Origin: Acinetobacter sp. NIPH 2699
GTDB lineage: Bacteria; Pseudomonadota; Gammaproteobacteria; Pseudomonadales; Moraxellaceae
Direction of reading: 5' to 3'
NCBI RefSeq assembly: GCF_022549355.1
Contig: NZ_JAKZGL010000008.1
Coordinates: 62,001-126,000, forward strand
DNA length: 64,000 bases
Shown here: one piece after another, positions 35,291 through 44,296 of the stretch
How the letters are laid out: every line of letters starts with the position of its first letter
Position numbering within the stretch: position 1 is the first letter of the stretch
Translations under genes and position numbers: made by a program
The notes under the pieces: model-generated
The model's database searches: none
What the model was told of the DNA's origin: nothing
Seen by the model: only the letters and a program-made list of their open reading frames with translations

Positions 35291-35584
35291 TTAGTAATAA
35301 CTCGCGATAATCACTGCACTCCTTTCATCGGGTAGGGGCTCTACTTTGATTTCAGTTATACTGTTTTTCTGTGATTGATTATTTAAATCATCCAAAGATG
35401 TTGATTGGTTATTTATTTTCTTAAATAATTCGTTAATTCGCTCACAATCAGGGTTGTGGTGATGGGTTGTACATGTATCTTCAACAATATTGCCGTTAAT
35501 GTGAATGGTTCCCGTTGCAAAGCTGATTGTCGAAATTGATATCAATGAGAATACTAATAATAGTTTATATGATTTTTTATACAT
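35291..35584 (-). CDS. Small secreted pilin-like protein
   Basis: A 97-residue protein with a signal peptide (about 23 residues, ending SFA) and a mature N-terminus (TGTIHINGNIVEDTC) that strongly resembles the start of the FimA subunit encoded in this window (DGTITINGLVTDKTC). The pilin body that should follow is replaced by a short, hydrophilic, His/Asn-rich tail (CTTHHHNPDCERI) with three closely spaced acidic or Cys residues. It may be a truncated or specialised pilin, an inhibitor of subunit assembly, or an unrelated secreted protein sharing a motif. Alone, with its own AT-rich promoter region. Confidence 0.6.
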   Translation of the reverse strand: MYKKSYKLLLVFSLISISTISFATGTIHINGNIVEDTCTTHHHNPDCERINELFKKINNQSTSLDDLNNQSQKNSITEIKVEPLPDERSAVIIASYY

Positions 35585-35884
35585 GATTATTTCCTTTTAT
35601 CTATGTATATATTATTAATTAACATGGAAATTATTATGAAGGCAATATCGAAATAAAATATTGATTAAATTAATTTTTTAAATGTGATGTGGTTTTGGTT
35701 TTATCTTTTTATTGATAGTTTAGTCTATTTTTTTGTTGTGATAACTACATCACAAATTCTATTTTTATTGTGAATTTTTGGTTTTATAAGGGGTTTTAAT
35801 TGATAGTTATAAAAATAATGAAATATAACGCTTAAGATTAATGTAAAAAACCCAATCTTAAGATTGGGTTTAAGTTTTTATGAC
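35585..35884. other. Intergenic region
   Basis: 300 bases of very AT-rich DNA between the pilin-like gene and the DUF4882 gene. Only the terminator at 35845-35872 stands out. Confidence 0.4.
35845..35872 (-). terminator. rho-independent terminator of the DUF4882 gene
   Basis: The palindrome CCCAATCTTAAGATTGGG (35851-35868) is perfect and on the minus strand is followed by a T-run. It is placed just after the DUF4882 stop codon. Confidence 0.88.
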
Positions 35885-36865
35885 TTAAATATTATTACCA
35901 CAGATGTCAGTCGTACCTTGGGGGTAAGTGAACTGTAGGGCATTGCGGTCAGTGATCAGCTCGGATGAAAACTCTAACCCTGCAAGTTTGTCTGAGAATG
36001 TACCATCTTTATCAGAACCAACCGAGCTACGAATATCAAAACCTATATTTTTCAATGGAGCAGGGAGTGTTCCTTGATACCCCTGATCAACACCATTGAT
36101 AATAAAACCGACCTGTTTAGTATTTTGGTTGATATAGATACCTAAACGATGATATTTGCTTTGATAGTCGGTCATTTTATTGTAGTAATAGGCAACTGAA
36201 GTATACTCAGTATCATCGCTATTTGGGTAACTCAGCATAAATAATACAGATGGTGGGTTTTCTCCAAAATCAGGATCAGCGCTACCTGCCATGAAGCTAT
36301 ATCCTGACCTTACAACATACCCATTCTCTGTGATTCCATTAAAATTAATATCTGAGAAATAAGATGAACCTGGCTTTCCATAGTAACCACCATTAAGAGG
36401 AGCACCAGGGATATCGAGCTGCATTTCCAGTGCAAGAATCCCTGTTGCTGGTAAGTTGAAATCACCTAAACCATCTTGCAAGTATGGAAAATATGGAGAA
36501 TTTATTGCCGAATAAAACCTTGCTTTACTGGTAGCTAAGTATTGTAAATAATTAAAAGTACCATACTCAGGGTCATTAATTGAAAAATATGGAGGAGCAA
36601 CAGTTAAGCTAAACTTCTGCCCATTGATGTTTGGAAATATACCCATCAGATAATCTGAATTTTGATTGTTCCATAAATTATCATAATCTTCTTGTGTGGC
36701 ATCAAAGTTATATTGACATGTCTGGCTCTGGTTTAGACTGCGTAAACTTAAGCTTGTTGATGTTGCACCTCTAGATTGGGGAGTCGTGTCGCTTTGTGAG
36801 TTATTTTGATTTTCACCACAGCCAAGCAGGGCTAAGCTAAGCGTCAATATGCCAATTTTTTTCAT
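35885..36865 (-). CDS. DUF4882 lipoprotein
   Basis: A 326-residue lipoprotein with a lipobox (LLGC, Cys16) and a low-complexity Ser/Gln/Thr linker. The mature part has a lectin/glucanase-like beta-rich character (YYGKPGSSYFSDINFNG, HRLGIYINQNTKQVGFIINGVDQGYQGTLP), matching the DUF4882 family that is largely restricted to Acinetobacter. Its function is unknown. AGGAA precedes the ATG. It lies downstream of the fimbrial operon but is separated by a terminator, so it has its own promoter; co-location may still reflect a surface role. Confidence 0.78.
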   Translation of the reverse strand: MKKIGILTLSLALLGCGENQNNSQSDTTPQSRGATSTSLSLRSLNQSQTCQYNFDATQEDYDNLWNNQNSDYLMGIFPNINGQKFSLTVAPPYFSINDPEYGTFNYLQYLATSKARFYSAINSPYFPYLQDGLGDFNLPATGILALEMQLDIPGAPLNGGYYGKPGSSYFSDINFNGITENGYVVRSGYSFMAGSADPDFGENPPSVLFMLSYPNSDDTEYTSVAYYYNKMTDYQSKYHRLGIYINQNTKQVGFIINGVDQGYQGTLPAPLKNIGFDIRSSVGSDKDGTFSDKLAGLEFSSELITDRNALQFTYPQGTTDICGNNI

Positions 36866-36990
36866 TGATGGTTCCTATAAGTTAAGTGGTTTAAAAATTT
36901 TTTAAAATAAAACTTAAAAGTTCATACTTCTTAATGAGTTTGAATTTTTTACAAAATGAAAATTTCAAGATCTTTAGTTTAATTTTTATA

Positions 36991-37020
36991 AAAAAAGACC
37001 TCCTGTTTTAAAGGAGGTCT
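36991..37020 (-). terminator. rho-independent terminator of the fimbrial operon
   Basis: GACCTCC (36997-37003) and GGAGGTC (37013-37019) form the stem with a 9-base loop; on the minus strand a seven-base T-run follows. It is located right after the tip-adhesin gene. Confidence 0.9.
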
Positions 37021-37029
37021 CTTGAAAAA

Positions 37030-38043
37030 TTAGTCGTATTCAATAGTCACTGTTGCCATCGCACGAACTTTACCAGCTGTTACATTGGTATTTGTTTGGT
37101 AATAGCGAGCAGTAAGTGGAACATTGTATTCAATAGTTTGATTAGATTTCACTGTTCCTAATTCTAGTTTGTCGCCAAGCCCAATAACTTGATTTTTATT
37201 CTGATAATTCCATACAAGTTGAACGCCCACACCATTTGCTTTGGTTGCATTTGGCTCAAGGTTTTTCAAAACCTTTGTGTTAGTACCTTCTTGCTGATAA
37301 TCAAAACTTAAACTGATTAAATTCTTTTCCTCGTAACCAGTTTGATTTTCACCACCATTACAAAGAATATTTAAATCGAAGCTTTGTTCTCCTTGTGTTG
37401 ATCCCACACCAGTAAAGCCTGATTTTGTTACAGTTGGCAGTGTGACAGCTTTATTAATATTACCCCGCCATTCGCAAGAAGAAGATGCAATGGTGATTGC
37501 ATTTCCATAAACTGTACTTGTTAAGAAAGGACGATCACTTCGATTTCCTGCGTAGTATGTACTATAAACACCAGGGACTAATGTTCCAGACCCAGTATTT
37601 TCTGCTGTTTTAACAATTTCAACAACAAAATAGCCTTCAGCAAGTCTAATATTCGTACCTGGTACAGGGGCTGTATACGGATAATATCCCGAGAAGTTCG
37701 TTGCATTAAAAGCTTCTCGATAAAGGCGAATTCCGATCCCCGGGATATTAGTAGAATAAATATTATTACCAAGTGGGCTAATTGCATAATTTTGTAATAA
37801 TCGTGCAACCATCATATCACTACGACTGCAAGTATATGTCGTTCTGTCGTTTGGGCGAATCTCGAAAAGTGATTTAACCAAGACTTTTCCAACGGGGTCA
37901 CTTGGTCGAACAACAACACGCCCAACTTGCATAGAGACATCAATAGTGGTAAAGCCTGGGCTCGTTGAACAAGCTGCATTTGCCTCACCATACAAACCAA
38001 GACCTGCGGTAAGCAAAACACTGTTTAAGAGTAATTTTTTCAT
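37030..38043 (-). CDS. Fimbrial tip adhesin
   Basis: The last gene of a chaperone-usher operon. 337 residues: signal peptide (ends ANAACS), an N-terminal receptor-binding domain of about 180 residues with conserved cysteines, and a C-terminal pilin domain ending in the beta-strand motif VRAMATVTIEYD, needed for chaperone contact. This two-domain layout fits a FimH-like adhesin rather than a shaft subunit. The ligand is unknown. The ATG overlaps the usher stop codon by four bases (ATGA), indicating coupled translation. Confidence 0.85.
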   Translation of the reverse strand: MKKLLLNSVLLTAGLGLYGEANAACSTSPGFTTIDVSMQVGRVVVRPSDPVGKVLVKSLFEIRPNDRTTYTCSRSDMMVARLLQNYAISPLGNNIYSTNIPGIGIRLYREAFNATNFSGYYPYTAPVPGTNIRLAEGYFVVEIVKTAENTGSGTLVPGVYSTYYAGNRSDRPFLTSTVYGNAITIASSSCEWRGNINKAVTLPTVTKSGFTGVGSTQGEQSFDLNILCNGGENQTGYEEKNLISLSFDYQQEGTNTKVLKNLEPNATKANGVGVQLVWNYQNKNQVIGLGDKLELGTVKSNQTIEYNVPLTARYYQTNTNVTAGKVRAMATVTIEYD

Positions 38044-40592
38044 TTACAAACCGCCTCAGTCATTATTAAACTTTGTTGATCTTGCGCAAGTTGTGCTGTT
38101 ACATCATAGGTAATTTCACATTGTTCAGCGCTATCTTCACCCCATTTTACATATAGGTGATCTTGTGCTTTAGGTGTACGCAAATAAACCATGCTGCCTT
38201 GAGCGACGATACCAACTGCTTCATTGTTTTGATCAAACACTTGTGCCGCAAATGGAAGACTTTCACCTGTTGCAGTTTTTGCAGCGATATAAATGGCATA
38301 ACCTGTTTTGGTAGAAAAATCGACTTTTGTGATTGCACCTGCAAACGGAGCAATACGCTGACTGGTTTCTTCTAACTCAACATGAGTCGACATTTCTTGC
38401 GGATCTAAAGTGATATCATTTAAACGATATGGAGTAACGTAAGGAATAACAGCATAGCCATCCTTATTTACTGTTAAACCAGTTGTATTATTCACTTTTG
38501 CACCAGCAGCATCAGGCGCATAAACAAGTACCATGGTTTGACCTTGTTCAGGGCCAAATAAAACACCATCACGATGTGCGACAATATTACCTGTGAGGCT
38601 AACCATTGCTTGTTGATATGCATCAGCAATACTGTATGAACCACCGACGGTTGTATAATTGGTACGGTATCGTGCATTCACGTTTAGAGTAGGGCTGTTA
38701 TAGTCTTGGTGGGACATAGATGAACCATAACTAAAGCGATCTCCTACTGTGCCACTGACACCAACAGTACGGTTGTTTTGTGATGCGTTTGCATTGACAT
38801 TCATTGAATGCTTTTTAAAGCTCAATGGGAATGAAAGTGTCATCAAATATTCGGTATCACGTGTTTGATTATTTGAACCATAGTCAATTTGACGATTGGT
38901 TGCAGATAAACCATAAGTCAAACCGTGGTAATTATTGCTATAACCAATTTGATATTGCTCGCCACTTTCCTTGCGATTCCAATAATCCACCCATGAACCG
39001 ACCATGTAGAAGTTACCCCAACCATCAGGTAGCCCCTGATTCAAGGTAATTTGGAATTCACTACGTTGTTTACCAACGGCGAAGCTGTTCATACCTTTTT
39101 GTTCTAAATCGCGAATTAATAGCGCATCACGTAATTTATAGTAATTTTCGGTCGAGTAGCGATAGGCTGCTAAGGTTAGGTTAGTACTTGTTGGTGCAAT
39201 TAACTTACTATAACTGAGACGATAACTTTGACCTGATTGCGATTCTTTGTTTTCAAAATCAGCTTCAGAATGCGTTACATCAAGTGAAATCGCACCAATC
39301 GGTGTTGCAAAAGCAGTACCGACTAATGCTGAAGCGTATTTTTCAGTTGCTTGAAAACCCGTATAGCCCGTTAGGTAGTTGTTGATACCGCGTTGATATT
39401 TACCTTGTACAACCCAAGGGTCTAAATCAATATCTCGATCACGGAATTCACCTGCAGTGACTGAATATCTGCTCATGCCTGGACGTAGCATTTGTACGAC
39501 TGAAGCATATGGAATTGCAAATCTTTGTATTTCACCGCTAGATTCAATGACCGAAACTTCGAGTTCACCACCAAAGCCTGTTGGATAAAGATCATTAATT
39601 TCAAAACTTCCTGGTGATACAGTGGTTTGATAGATTAATTGACCTTGTTGACGAACCTCTACCTTAGCATTGGTTTTAGCATTACCACGAATACGTGGTG
39701 CATAGCCCAACATACTATTTGGTAACATACGGTCATCACTAGAAAAATCGACACCACGATACCCAAATGAATCAAAAATTTCACCATTGGTAAAACTATC
39801 GCCCAGTGTTAAAACGCTTCGATATTGTGGGAAAGCTCGCTGTAAATAGGTACTTGTGGTTTGATAATTTGATTTCTTTTCATCTTCATTTGGTCGGTCT
39901 TTCCATTGCCATTGACCATTATGGCGTAATTGCCAACCTGCTATATTGGCTCCAGCAGTCAAGGCCATGAATGCATTGGTTGTTTCTTTATTGTCATTGC
40001 TACGATTGAATGTCTTATAAGCAGTACCGCTATAAGATAAGAAACCGGCATTGATACCACGATCCCAAATACTTGGATCGACATATCCTTGCGCATTTTT
40101 TTGTAATGCAACTTGGGGAATAGAAATATCTACACGTAATTTTGAAGTATCAAAATCATAATAGGCATCCTCAATCCATTCATCTATTTTTAGACAACTA
40201 TTTTGTGACAAAGCGGATTGTTGCTGAGCAAGAATATCTTGTTTTACACCGTATTCAAGTAGGGCACCTGAGTTAAAGCATGTGATCGCATTTTGTTTTG
40301 GATCAACTGCTTTAAACACCATTCGGCGTTTTCCGAACCATTGGCCATTGATATATACATCGACGTTATATTCACCAGCTAAAACGGGGTTACCATATTT
40401 AAAACGCGAAATATCAATCTTTTGCGCATCACCGATTAAAAAAGAAGAGTTAAACTCAGCTTCCATCGCATTTTTGTGTGCGGGTTCGTCTGCATAGACC
40501 ATAACAGGCACAGTCATACTGACCATGCCAGATGCAAGGTAAAAACAAATATGACGCTTTAATAATCTATGTGGTGCGTGCTGTTTAGACAT
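38040..40592 (-). CDS. Outer membrane usher (FimD/PapC family)
   Basis: An 850-residue usher. The N-terminal domain carries AEFNSSFL, YNVDVYINGQWFGKR and CFNSGALLEYGVK. The central 24-strand barrel with plug (SPGSFEINDLYPTGFGGELEVSVIES) follows, then the C-terminal domains with the disulfide (C834 region CEITYDV...EAVCK). It secretes and assembles pilus subunits delivered by the chaperone. The start ATG at 40592 gives a signal peptide of about 33 residues. It overlaps the adhesin gene at its 3' end and follows the chaperone with a 61-bp gap. Confidence 0.94.
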   Translation of the reverse strand: MSKQHAPHRLLKRHICFYLASGMVSMTVPVMVYADEPAHKNAMEAEFNSSFLIGDAQKIDISRFKYGNPVLAGEYNVDVYINGQWFGKRRMVFKAVDPKQNAITCFNSGALLEYGVKQDILAQQQSALSQNSCLKIDEWIEDAYYDFDTSKLRVDISIPQVALQKNAQGYVDPSIWDRGINAGFLSYSGTAYKTFNRSNDNKETTNAFMALTAGANIAGWQLRHNGQWQWKDRPNEDEKKSNYQTTSTYLQRAFPQYRSVLTLGDSFTNGEIFDSFGYRGVDFSSDDRMLPNSMLGYAPRIRGNAKTNAKVEVRQQGQLIYQTTVSPGSFEINDLYPTGFGGELEVSVIESSGEIQRFAIPYASVVQMLRPGMSRYSVTAGEFRDRDIDLDPWVVQGKYQRGINNYLTGYTGFQATEKYASALVGTAFATPIGAISLDVTHSEADFENKESQSGQSYRLSYSKLIAPTSTNLTLAAYRYSTENYYKLRDALLIRDLEQKGMNSFAVGKQRSEFQITLNQGLPDGWGNFYMVGSWVDYWNRKESGEQYQIGYSNNYHGLTYGLSATNRQIDYGSNNQTRDTEYLMTLSFPLSFKKHSMNVNANASQNNRTVGVSGTVGDRFSYGSSMSHQDYNSPTLNVNARYRTNYTTVGGSYSIADAYQQAMVSLTGNIVAHRDGVLFGPEQGQTMVLVYAPDAAGAKVNNTTGLTVNKDGYAVIPYVTPYRLNDITLDPQEMSTHVELEETSQRIAPFAGAITKVDFSTKTGYAIYIAAKTATGESLPFAAQVFDQNNEAVGIVAQGSMVYLRTPKAQDHLYVKWGEDSAEQCEITYDVTAQLAQDQQSLIMTEAVCK

Positions 40593-40653
40593 GATAAAAA
40601 TCGCCTATATGGTATAGGTACTTAAAATTATTGGTTATTTAAGTGAAGAATGA

Positions 40654-41385
40654 TTATTGGAATTTGATTGGCCTTTCGACACGTCCGCCATAATCATTTA
40701 CATTGATAAAACTCATCTTCTCAGTATTCGTGTTTTTCAGTTGAACGCGATCTTCAGAAAAAGGCTTTAACATGAGACCCTGAGGTAATAAATCGACTTT
40801 TTTATCACCATTGACTTGGAAAATTGAAGTCATAGTAATGTGGAAGGGAGTCGGATTTTTAATGACAAGGCTTTGACCAGATTTTTGCCATTGCAGTTTA
40901 TCAGCCGCTAAGTTGGCATCTTCTTTAATACTTGCTGGTCGATAAAAAAACTTAATTCGTGAACGAATTGCAAGTTGCAAGAAATTATCTGGAACAGCTT
41001 CATTCCCTTTACCTGTTGGACTAGGTGGGATATCTAAAACATTTAACCAAAGTACAGTTTCTTGTTGTTGATTTAACTGCGAAGCACTAGGCAACGCTGT
41101 GATACGAAGCGTTTGGCTTTTCGATGCTTCCACACGCGAAATCGGAGGCGTGATCATGAAAGGTACTTTTGATTGGTCAGGTGTACTTTTCGGATCACCT
41201 TCATCAATCCACGCTTGGACAAGTGCAGGTTTAGCGCCATTATTGCTAAGTTGTAAGGTTACTTCACGAGCATCAGAAGGGTAAATAACCCGTGTGCCAT
41301 GAATGATCATTTCTGCGTGTGCGGCAGTTGCCATCACAGAACAAAGTGCTAAACCAGACAAAAATTTACAACCGCTAAATGACAT
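40654..41385 (-). CDS. Periplasmic fimbrial chaperone (PapD/FimC family)
   Basis: A 243-residue chaperone with a signal peptide (cleavage near AHA-EM), followed by two Ig-like domains: HGTRVIYPSDAREVTLQLSNNGAKPALVQAWID, the G1-strand region ETVLWLNVLDIPP and the C-terminal domain (NPTPFHITM). It donates a strand to pilins in the periplasm. The ATG at 41385 is chosen because GAGA lies nine bases before it; an ATG at 41394 would have that GAGA touching it, and a TTG at 41400 is unneeded. A strong hairpin separates it from the upstream pilin gene. Confidence 0.92.
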   Translation of the reverse strand: MSFSGCKFLSGLALCSVMATAAHAEMIIHGTRVIYPSDAREVTLQLSNNGAKPALVQAWIDEGDPKSTPDQSKVPFMITPPISRVEASKSQTLRITALPSASQLNQQQETVLWLNVLDIPPSPTGKGNEAVPDNFLQLAIRSRIKFFYRPASIKEDANLAADKLQWQKSGQSLVIKNPTPFHITMTSIFQVNGDKKVDLLPQGLMLKPFSEDRVQLKNTNTEKMSFINVNDYGGRVERPIKFQ

Positions 41386-41430
41386 GTGCAACATTCTCAA
41401 AAAAGACAGATGAATTTAAAAGTGAAAAGA

Positions 41431-41456
41431 GTTTCTATGCTCTAAAACATAGAAAC
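41431..41456 (-). promoter_or_regulatory. Hairpin between major pilin and chaperone genes
   Basis: GTTTCTATG (41431-41439) and CATAGAAAC (41448-41456) make a perfect 9-bp stem with an 8-base loop. On the minus strand only scattered T residues follow, so it looks like a leaky terminator or an mRNA-stabilising element that gives more pilin than chaperone/usher. Confidence 0.7.
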
Positions 41457-41470
41457 CCTGATATCAAAAA

Positions 41471-42004
41471 TTATTGATAAATAATTGTGTATTGTACTGA
41501 AGTTGTTACTTCACCAGCAGTAGATGCGCCAGTAGCGTAGTATTCAGCATAGTAGTTCAAATCAGCGCTACCGCCTTCAACAACATCAACCCACTGAGAG
41601 TTAGTTTGAGCACCTGTAGCGCCAGCAGCGAGCACTGGAATTACTTGGTTGTTGTTACCTAATAATTGGATATCAACGTTTTGTGCACCAGCTGCAGCTT
41701 GGTTGATTAAACGACCTGTATTGAAATCAACAGTTGCGCCTGGCTCGAAGTAAGTAGCAACTTTACCTTCTGAACAATCTTCTAAGTTGATTTGGAAAGG
41801 AGTACGACCTGCAACATCGCCAGCATTTGCTAGAGTCTGTCTAGAAACTGTTGGAAGAGTAACGATAAAATCTTTACCCGCTGGAGTAACGATGTTACAA
41901 GTTTTGTCAGTAACTAAACCATTGATTGTAATAGTACCATCAGCAGCTTGTGCATTAGCAATACCTACAACTGAAAGTGTAGCGATCAAAGCAAGTTTTT
42001 TCAT
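41471..42004 (-). CDS. Major fimbrial subunit (FimA-type pilin)
   Basis: A 177-residue type 1 pilin: signal peptide (ANAQA, about 20 residues), then donor-strand segment (DGTITINGLVTDKTC), the paired cysteine at about residue 36 and a second Cys in the EDCSEGKVATYFEP region, and the C-terminal beta-zipper (TTSVQYTIIYQ). It is the first gene of the operon (pilin, chaperone, usher, adhesin) and, as expected for a shaft subunit, the most highly expressed one. A 470-bp AT-rich promoter region lies upstream. Confidence 0.93.
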   Translation of the reverse strand: MKKLALIATLSVVGIANAQAADGTITINGLVTDKTCNIVTPAGKDFIVTLPTVSRQTLANAGDVAGRTPFQINLEDCSEGKVATYFEPGATVDFNTGRLINQAAAGAQNVDIQLLGNNNQVIPVLAAGATGAQTNSQWVDVVEGGSADLNYYAEYYATGASTAGEVTTSVQYTIIYQ

Positions 42005-42477
42005 AATAATATCTCGAATACATCAGCTAAAAAATTGAATTAGATTACTTTTTCAGGTTATTTTTGCGCCGAACAAGTAATGAGCGAAATATACCAGTTA
42101 TTAAAAAAAATGCAAACTCCGTCACAAAAATAAATTTATTAATCATATATTATACAATTCCTAAGTAAGTCCCTGTTTATTTTTATCTTTTTATTAGAAA
42201 AATTAATCTTATTTGTTAGTTTTGTGAAAAATCATGCAAAAAACCATTAATTTTTTTAAGTAAAAATTGAGTAAATGTTTATTTTTTGTTCAAAATTAAG
42301 CTTTTTTTATATGAATTTTTTATGACAAATATTAAGTGTTGAGACAGTTTTTTGAATTTTGAGTCAAAAAAGTTCGGCATTAACAAAAATGCTTAATTGG
42401 TTTTAAGAATTTCTTAAGATTGGGAGCTTAGTTTTTAAGCATGGTCTGATGGTAAAAACACCAATAAGGAGATTTCG
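42005..42477. other. AT-rich region between pilin promoter side and a small hypothetical gene
   Basis: 473 bases, one of the most AT-rich stretches in the window, between divergent genes. No invertible repeats, no homopolymer tract of phase-variation type, and no ORF are visible. Promoters for the fimbrial operon and the 115-residue gene must lie here. Confidence 0.45.
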
Positions 42478-42825
42478 ATGAACATGCTTTATACCCATAA
42501 ACCAAATTACTATTTCTTTGCTCATAAATTTGTCCTGTTTTTAGAAGGCTATCTAAAAAGTCATTCTACAGAGCAGCGTACCAGTTTTAATTTACAAACG
42601 ATTTATGATCTATTTGGTCATGATCGAGCTTCCAGTACAACAAATTTGGAAGGTATTTTGAATATTGCAGATGAATATGTACTTGAAACTGATGAAGGAC
42701 AGCAAGCATTGATTCGTGCTTACCATGTGCATTTAGATAATCACGTACTGAGTCTAGAATTTAATCCAAAAGCTGTTGCCAGTTTGAAAGGGGGGCAAAT
42801 TATTGTCAGCCCACAAGCGGCTTAA
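42478..42825 (+). CDS. Hypothetical protein, 115 residues
   Basis: A soluble protein (MNMLYTHKPNYYFFAHKFVLFLEGYLKS) with no signal peptide or recognised domain. AAGGAG (42466-42471) lies seven bases before the ATG, a strong ribosome site. It contains acidic and aromatic segments but no motif I can place. Likely a real gene because of the ribosome site and clean upstream region. Confidence 0.65.
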   Translation: MNMLYTHKPNYYFFAHKFVLFLEGYLKSHSTEQRTSFNLQTIYDLFGHDRASSTTNLEGILNIADEYVLETDEGQQALIRAYHVHLDNHVLSLEFNPKAVASLKGGQIIVSPQAA

Positions 42826-42958
42826 TCTTATAGGTAAGAGTAAATTCATCTTTGATACACTGAGTTCTGGATCATTTAACTCAGTGTTTTTATCAAGCTG
42901 ATTTAAAGTCCGTTATTGGTTATTATACATCCATCTAATCAAGTGATCAGAATGTGCT

Positions 42959-43171
42959 ATGGATAAAGACTTTAACTCAGAAACCTATACCGTAGATGAA
43001 AGTATTGGCGATACTCTTTTATGGTTGATGCATCATCAAGAGATCTTTGACTCATTTCATTTTGATGTACATACGCAAGAGTTGTCTGTTACCCATGCAG
43101 CAGGTGTGGATATCATCCGAATAGGCATGTTTTTAAATGCCAAATACGGCATATTGGTCACATCAATTTAA
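42959..43171 (+). CDS. Hypothetical protein, 70 residues
   Basis: A small acidic, probably soluble protein (MDKDFNSETYTVDESIGDTLLWLMHHQEIF...). No signal, membrane helix or known domain. It ends shortly before the bidirectional terminator shared with bioB, which supports it being transcribed. Function unknown. Confidence 0.55.
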   Translation: MDKDFNSETYTVDESIGDTLLWLMHHQEIFDSFHFDVHTQELSVTHAAGVDIIRIGMFLNAKYGILVTSI

Positions 43172-43192
43172 CGCTATTTATATTTTGTTTAG

Positions 43193-43225
43193 AAAAAAGC
43201 CTTGTCGAGTGACAAGGCTTTTTTT
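43193..43225. terminator. Bidirectional terminator (hypothetical gene / bioB)
   Basis: GCCTTGTC (43199-43206) and GACAAGGC (43211-43218) with a GAGT loop, flanked by A-run on the left and T-run on the right. It serves both convergent genes. Confidence 0.9.
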
Positions 43226-43227
43226 GT

Positions 43228-44217
43228 TTATGCGCTCATGGCATCGACAGAGAGTTCTACAACCGTTGGCTTCGGTTTTTCAGCGGTTAAACCGAGTTTG
43301 GCAAATAAAACTTGGTCTTTACCTTCACCCGCGTTTGGTGTGGTTAAGAGCTTTTCACCAGAGAATAACGAATTCGCGCCAGCCATAAATGCCAGTGCTT
43401 GATCAGAATCACTTAAAGACTCACGACCAGCAGATAAACGAATATAACTATGTGGCATGATGATACGTGCAACAGCGATTGTGCGTATCCATTCGGTAAC
43501 ATCCAGTTTTTCAACATCGGCAAGTGGTGTGCCTTCGATTGGTACCAGCATGTTAATTGGCACGGACTCAGGATGGACAGGCATAGTTGCAAGTTCATGC
43601 AATAAACCAATACGGTCATTGCGGCTTTCACCTAAACCAACAATACCACCGCTGCATACTTTCATGCCTGCTTGACGTACATGATCAAGGGTATCAAGGC
43701 GATCATCAAAAGTACGAGTACTAATAATATGTGAATAATATTCGCGTGATGTATCAAGGTTGTGGTTGTAATAATCTAAACCTGCATCTTTTAGGCGTTC
43801 TGCTTGAGATTGATTGAGCATCCCTAATGTCATACAGGTTTCTAAACCAAGTGCTTTGACTTCACGTACCATTTCCAATACATACGGCATATCACGCTCA
43901 TGCGGATTACGCCAAGCTGCACCCATACAGAAACGAGATGAACCAGACTCTTTTGCTGATAGTGCTTCACGAATGACTTTATCGACCGCGATACGCTTTT
44001 CAGCTTCTAATTTAGAATCATAACGAGCTGATTGTGAGCAGTACTTACAGTCTTCTGGGCATTTGCCTGTTTTAATAGAAAGCAGGGTACTGACTTGAAT
44101 CGTATTGGCTTGGAAATGTTGACGATGAACACCTTGCGCTTCGAATACTAAGTCTAAAAATGGTTGATCATATAGGGCTTGGATTTCATCACGAGTCCAG
44201 TCATTACGTACAGTCAT
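43228..44217 (-). CDS. bioB: Biotin synthase
   Basis: A radical-SAM enzyme inserting sulfur into dethiobiotin. The CxxxCxxC motif ([10 protein letters not shown]) binds the catalytic [4Fe-4S] cluster and further conserved residues bind the [2Fe-2S]. Characteristic stretches: [67 protein letters not shown] and [33 protein letters not shown]. The ATG at 44217 ([13 protein letters not shown], 329 residues) is preferred over one at 44229 since GGA lies nine bases before it and family members start there. No bio operon neighbours are present; the rest of biotin synthesis is elsewhere. Confidence 0.94.
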   Translation of the reverse strand: MTVRNDWTRDEIQALYDQPFLDLVFEAQGVHRQHFQANTIQVSTLLSIKTGKCPEDCKYCSQSARYDSKLEAEKRIAVDKVIREALSAKESGSSRFCMGAAWRNPHERDMPYVLEMVREVKALGLETCMTLGMLNQSQAERLKDAGLDYYNHNLDTSREYYSHIISTRTFDDRLDTLDHVRQAGMKVCSGGIVGLGESRNDRIGLLHELATMPVHPESVPINMLVPIEGTPLADVEKLDVTEWIRTIAVARIIMPHSYIRLSAGRESLSDSDQALAFMAGANSLFSGEKLLTTPNAGEGKDQVLFAKLGLTAEKPKPTVVELSVDAMSA

Positions 44218-44296
44218 TGTTATATCCATGATGATAGATTACGTTTGTTGAGATTAATCATACAGAAATCATGCCAAAGCCAAAGGGCAAAAAACA

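Noticed and set aside
42005..42477. Phase-variable promoter for the fimbria
   Set aside because: No inverted repeat pair or homopolymer/short repeat tract was seen in the region.
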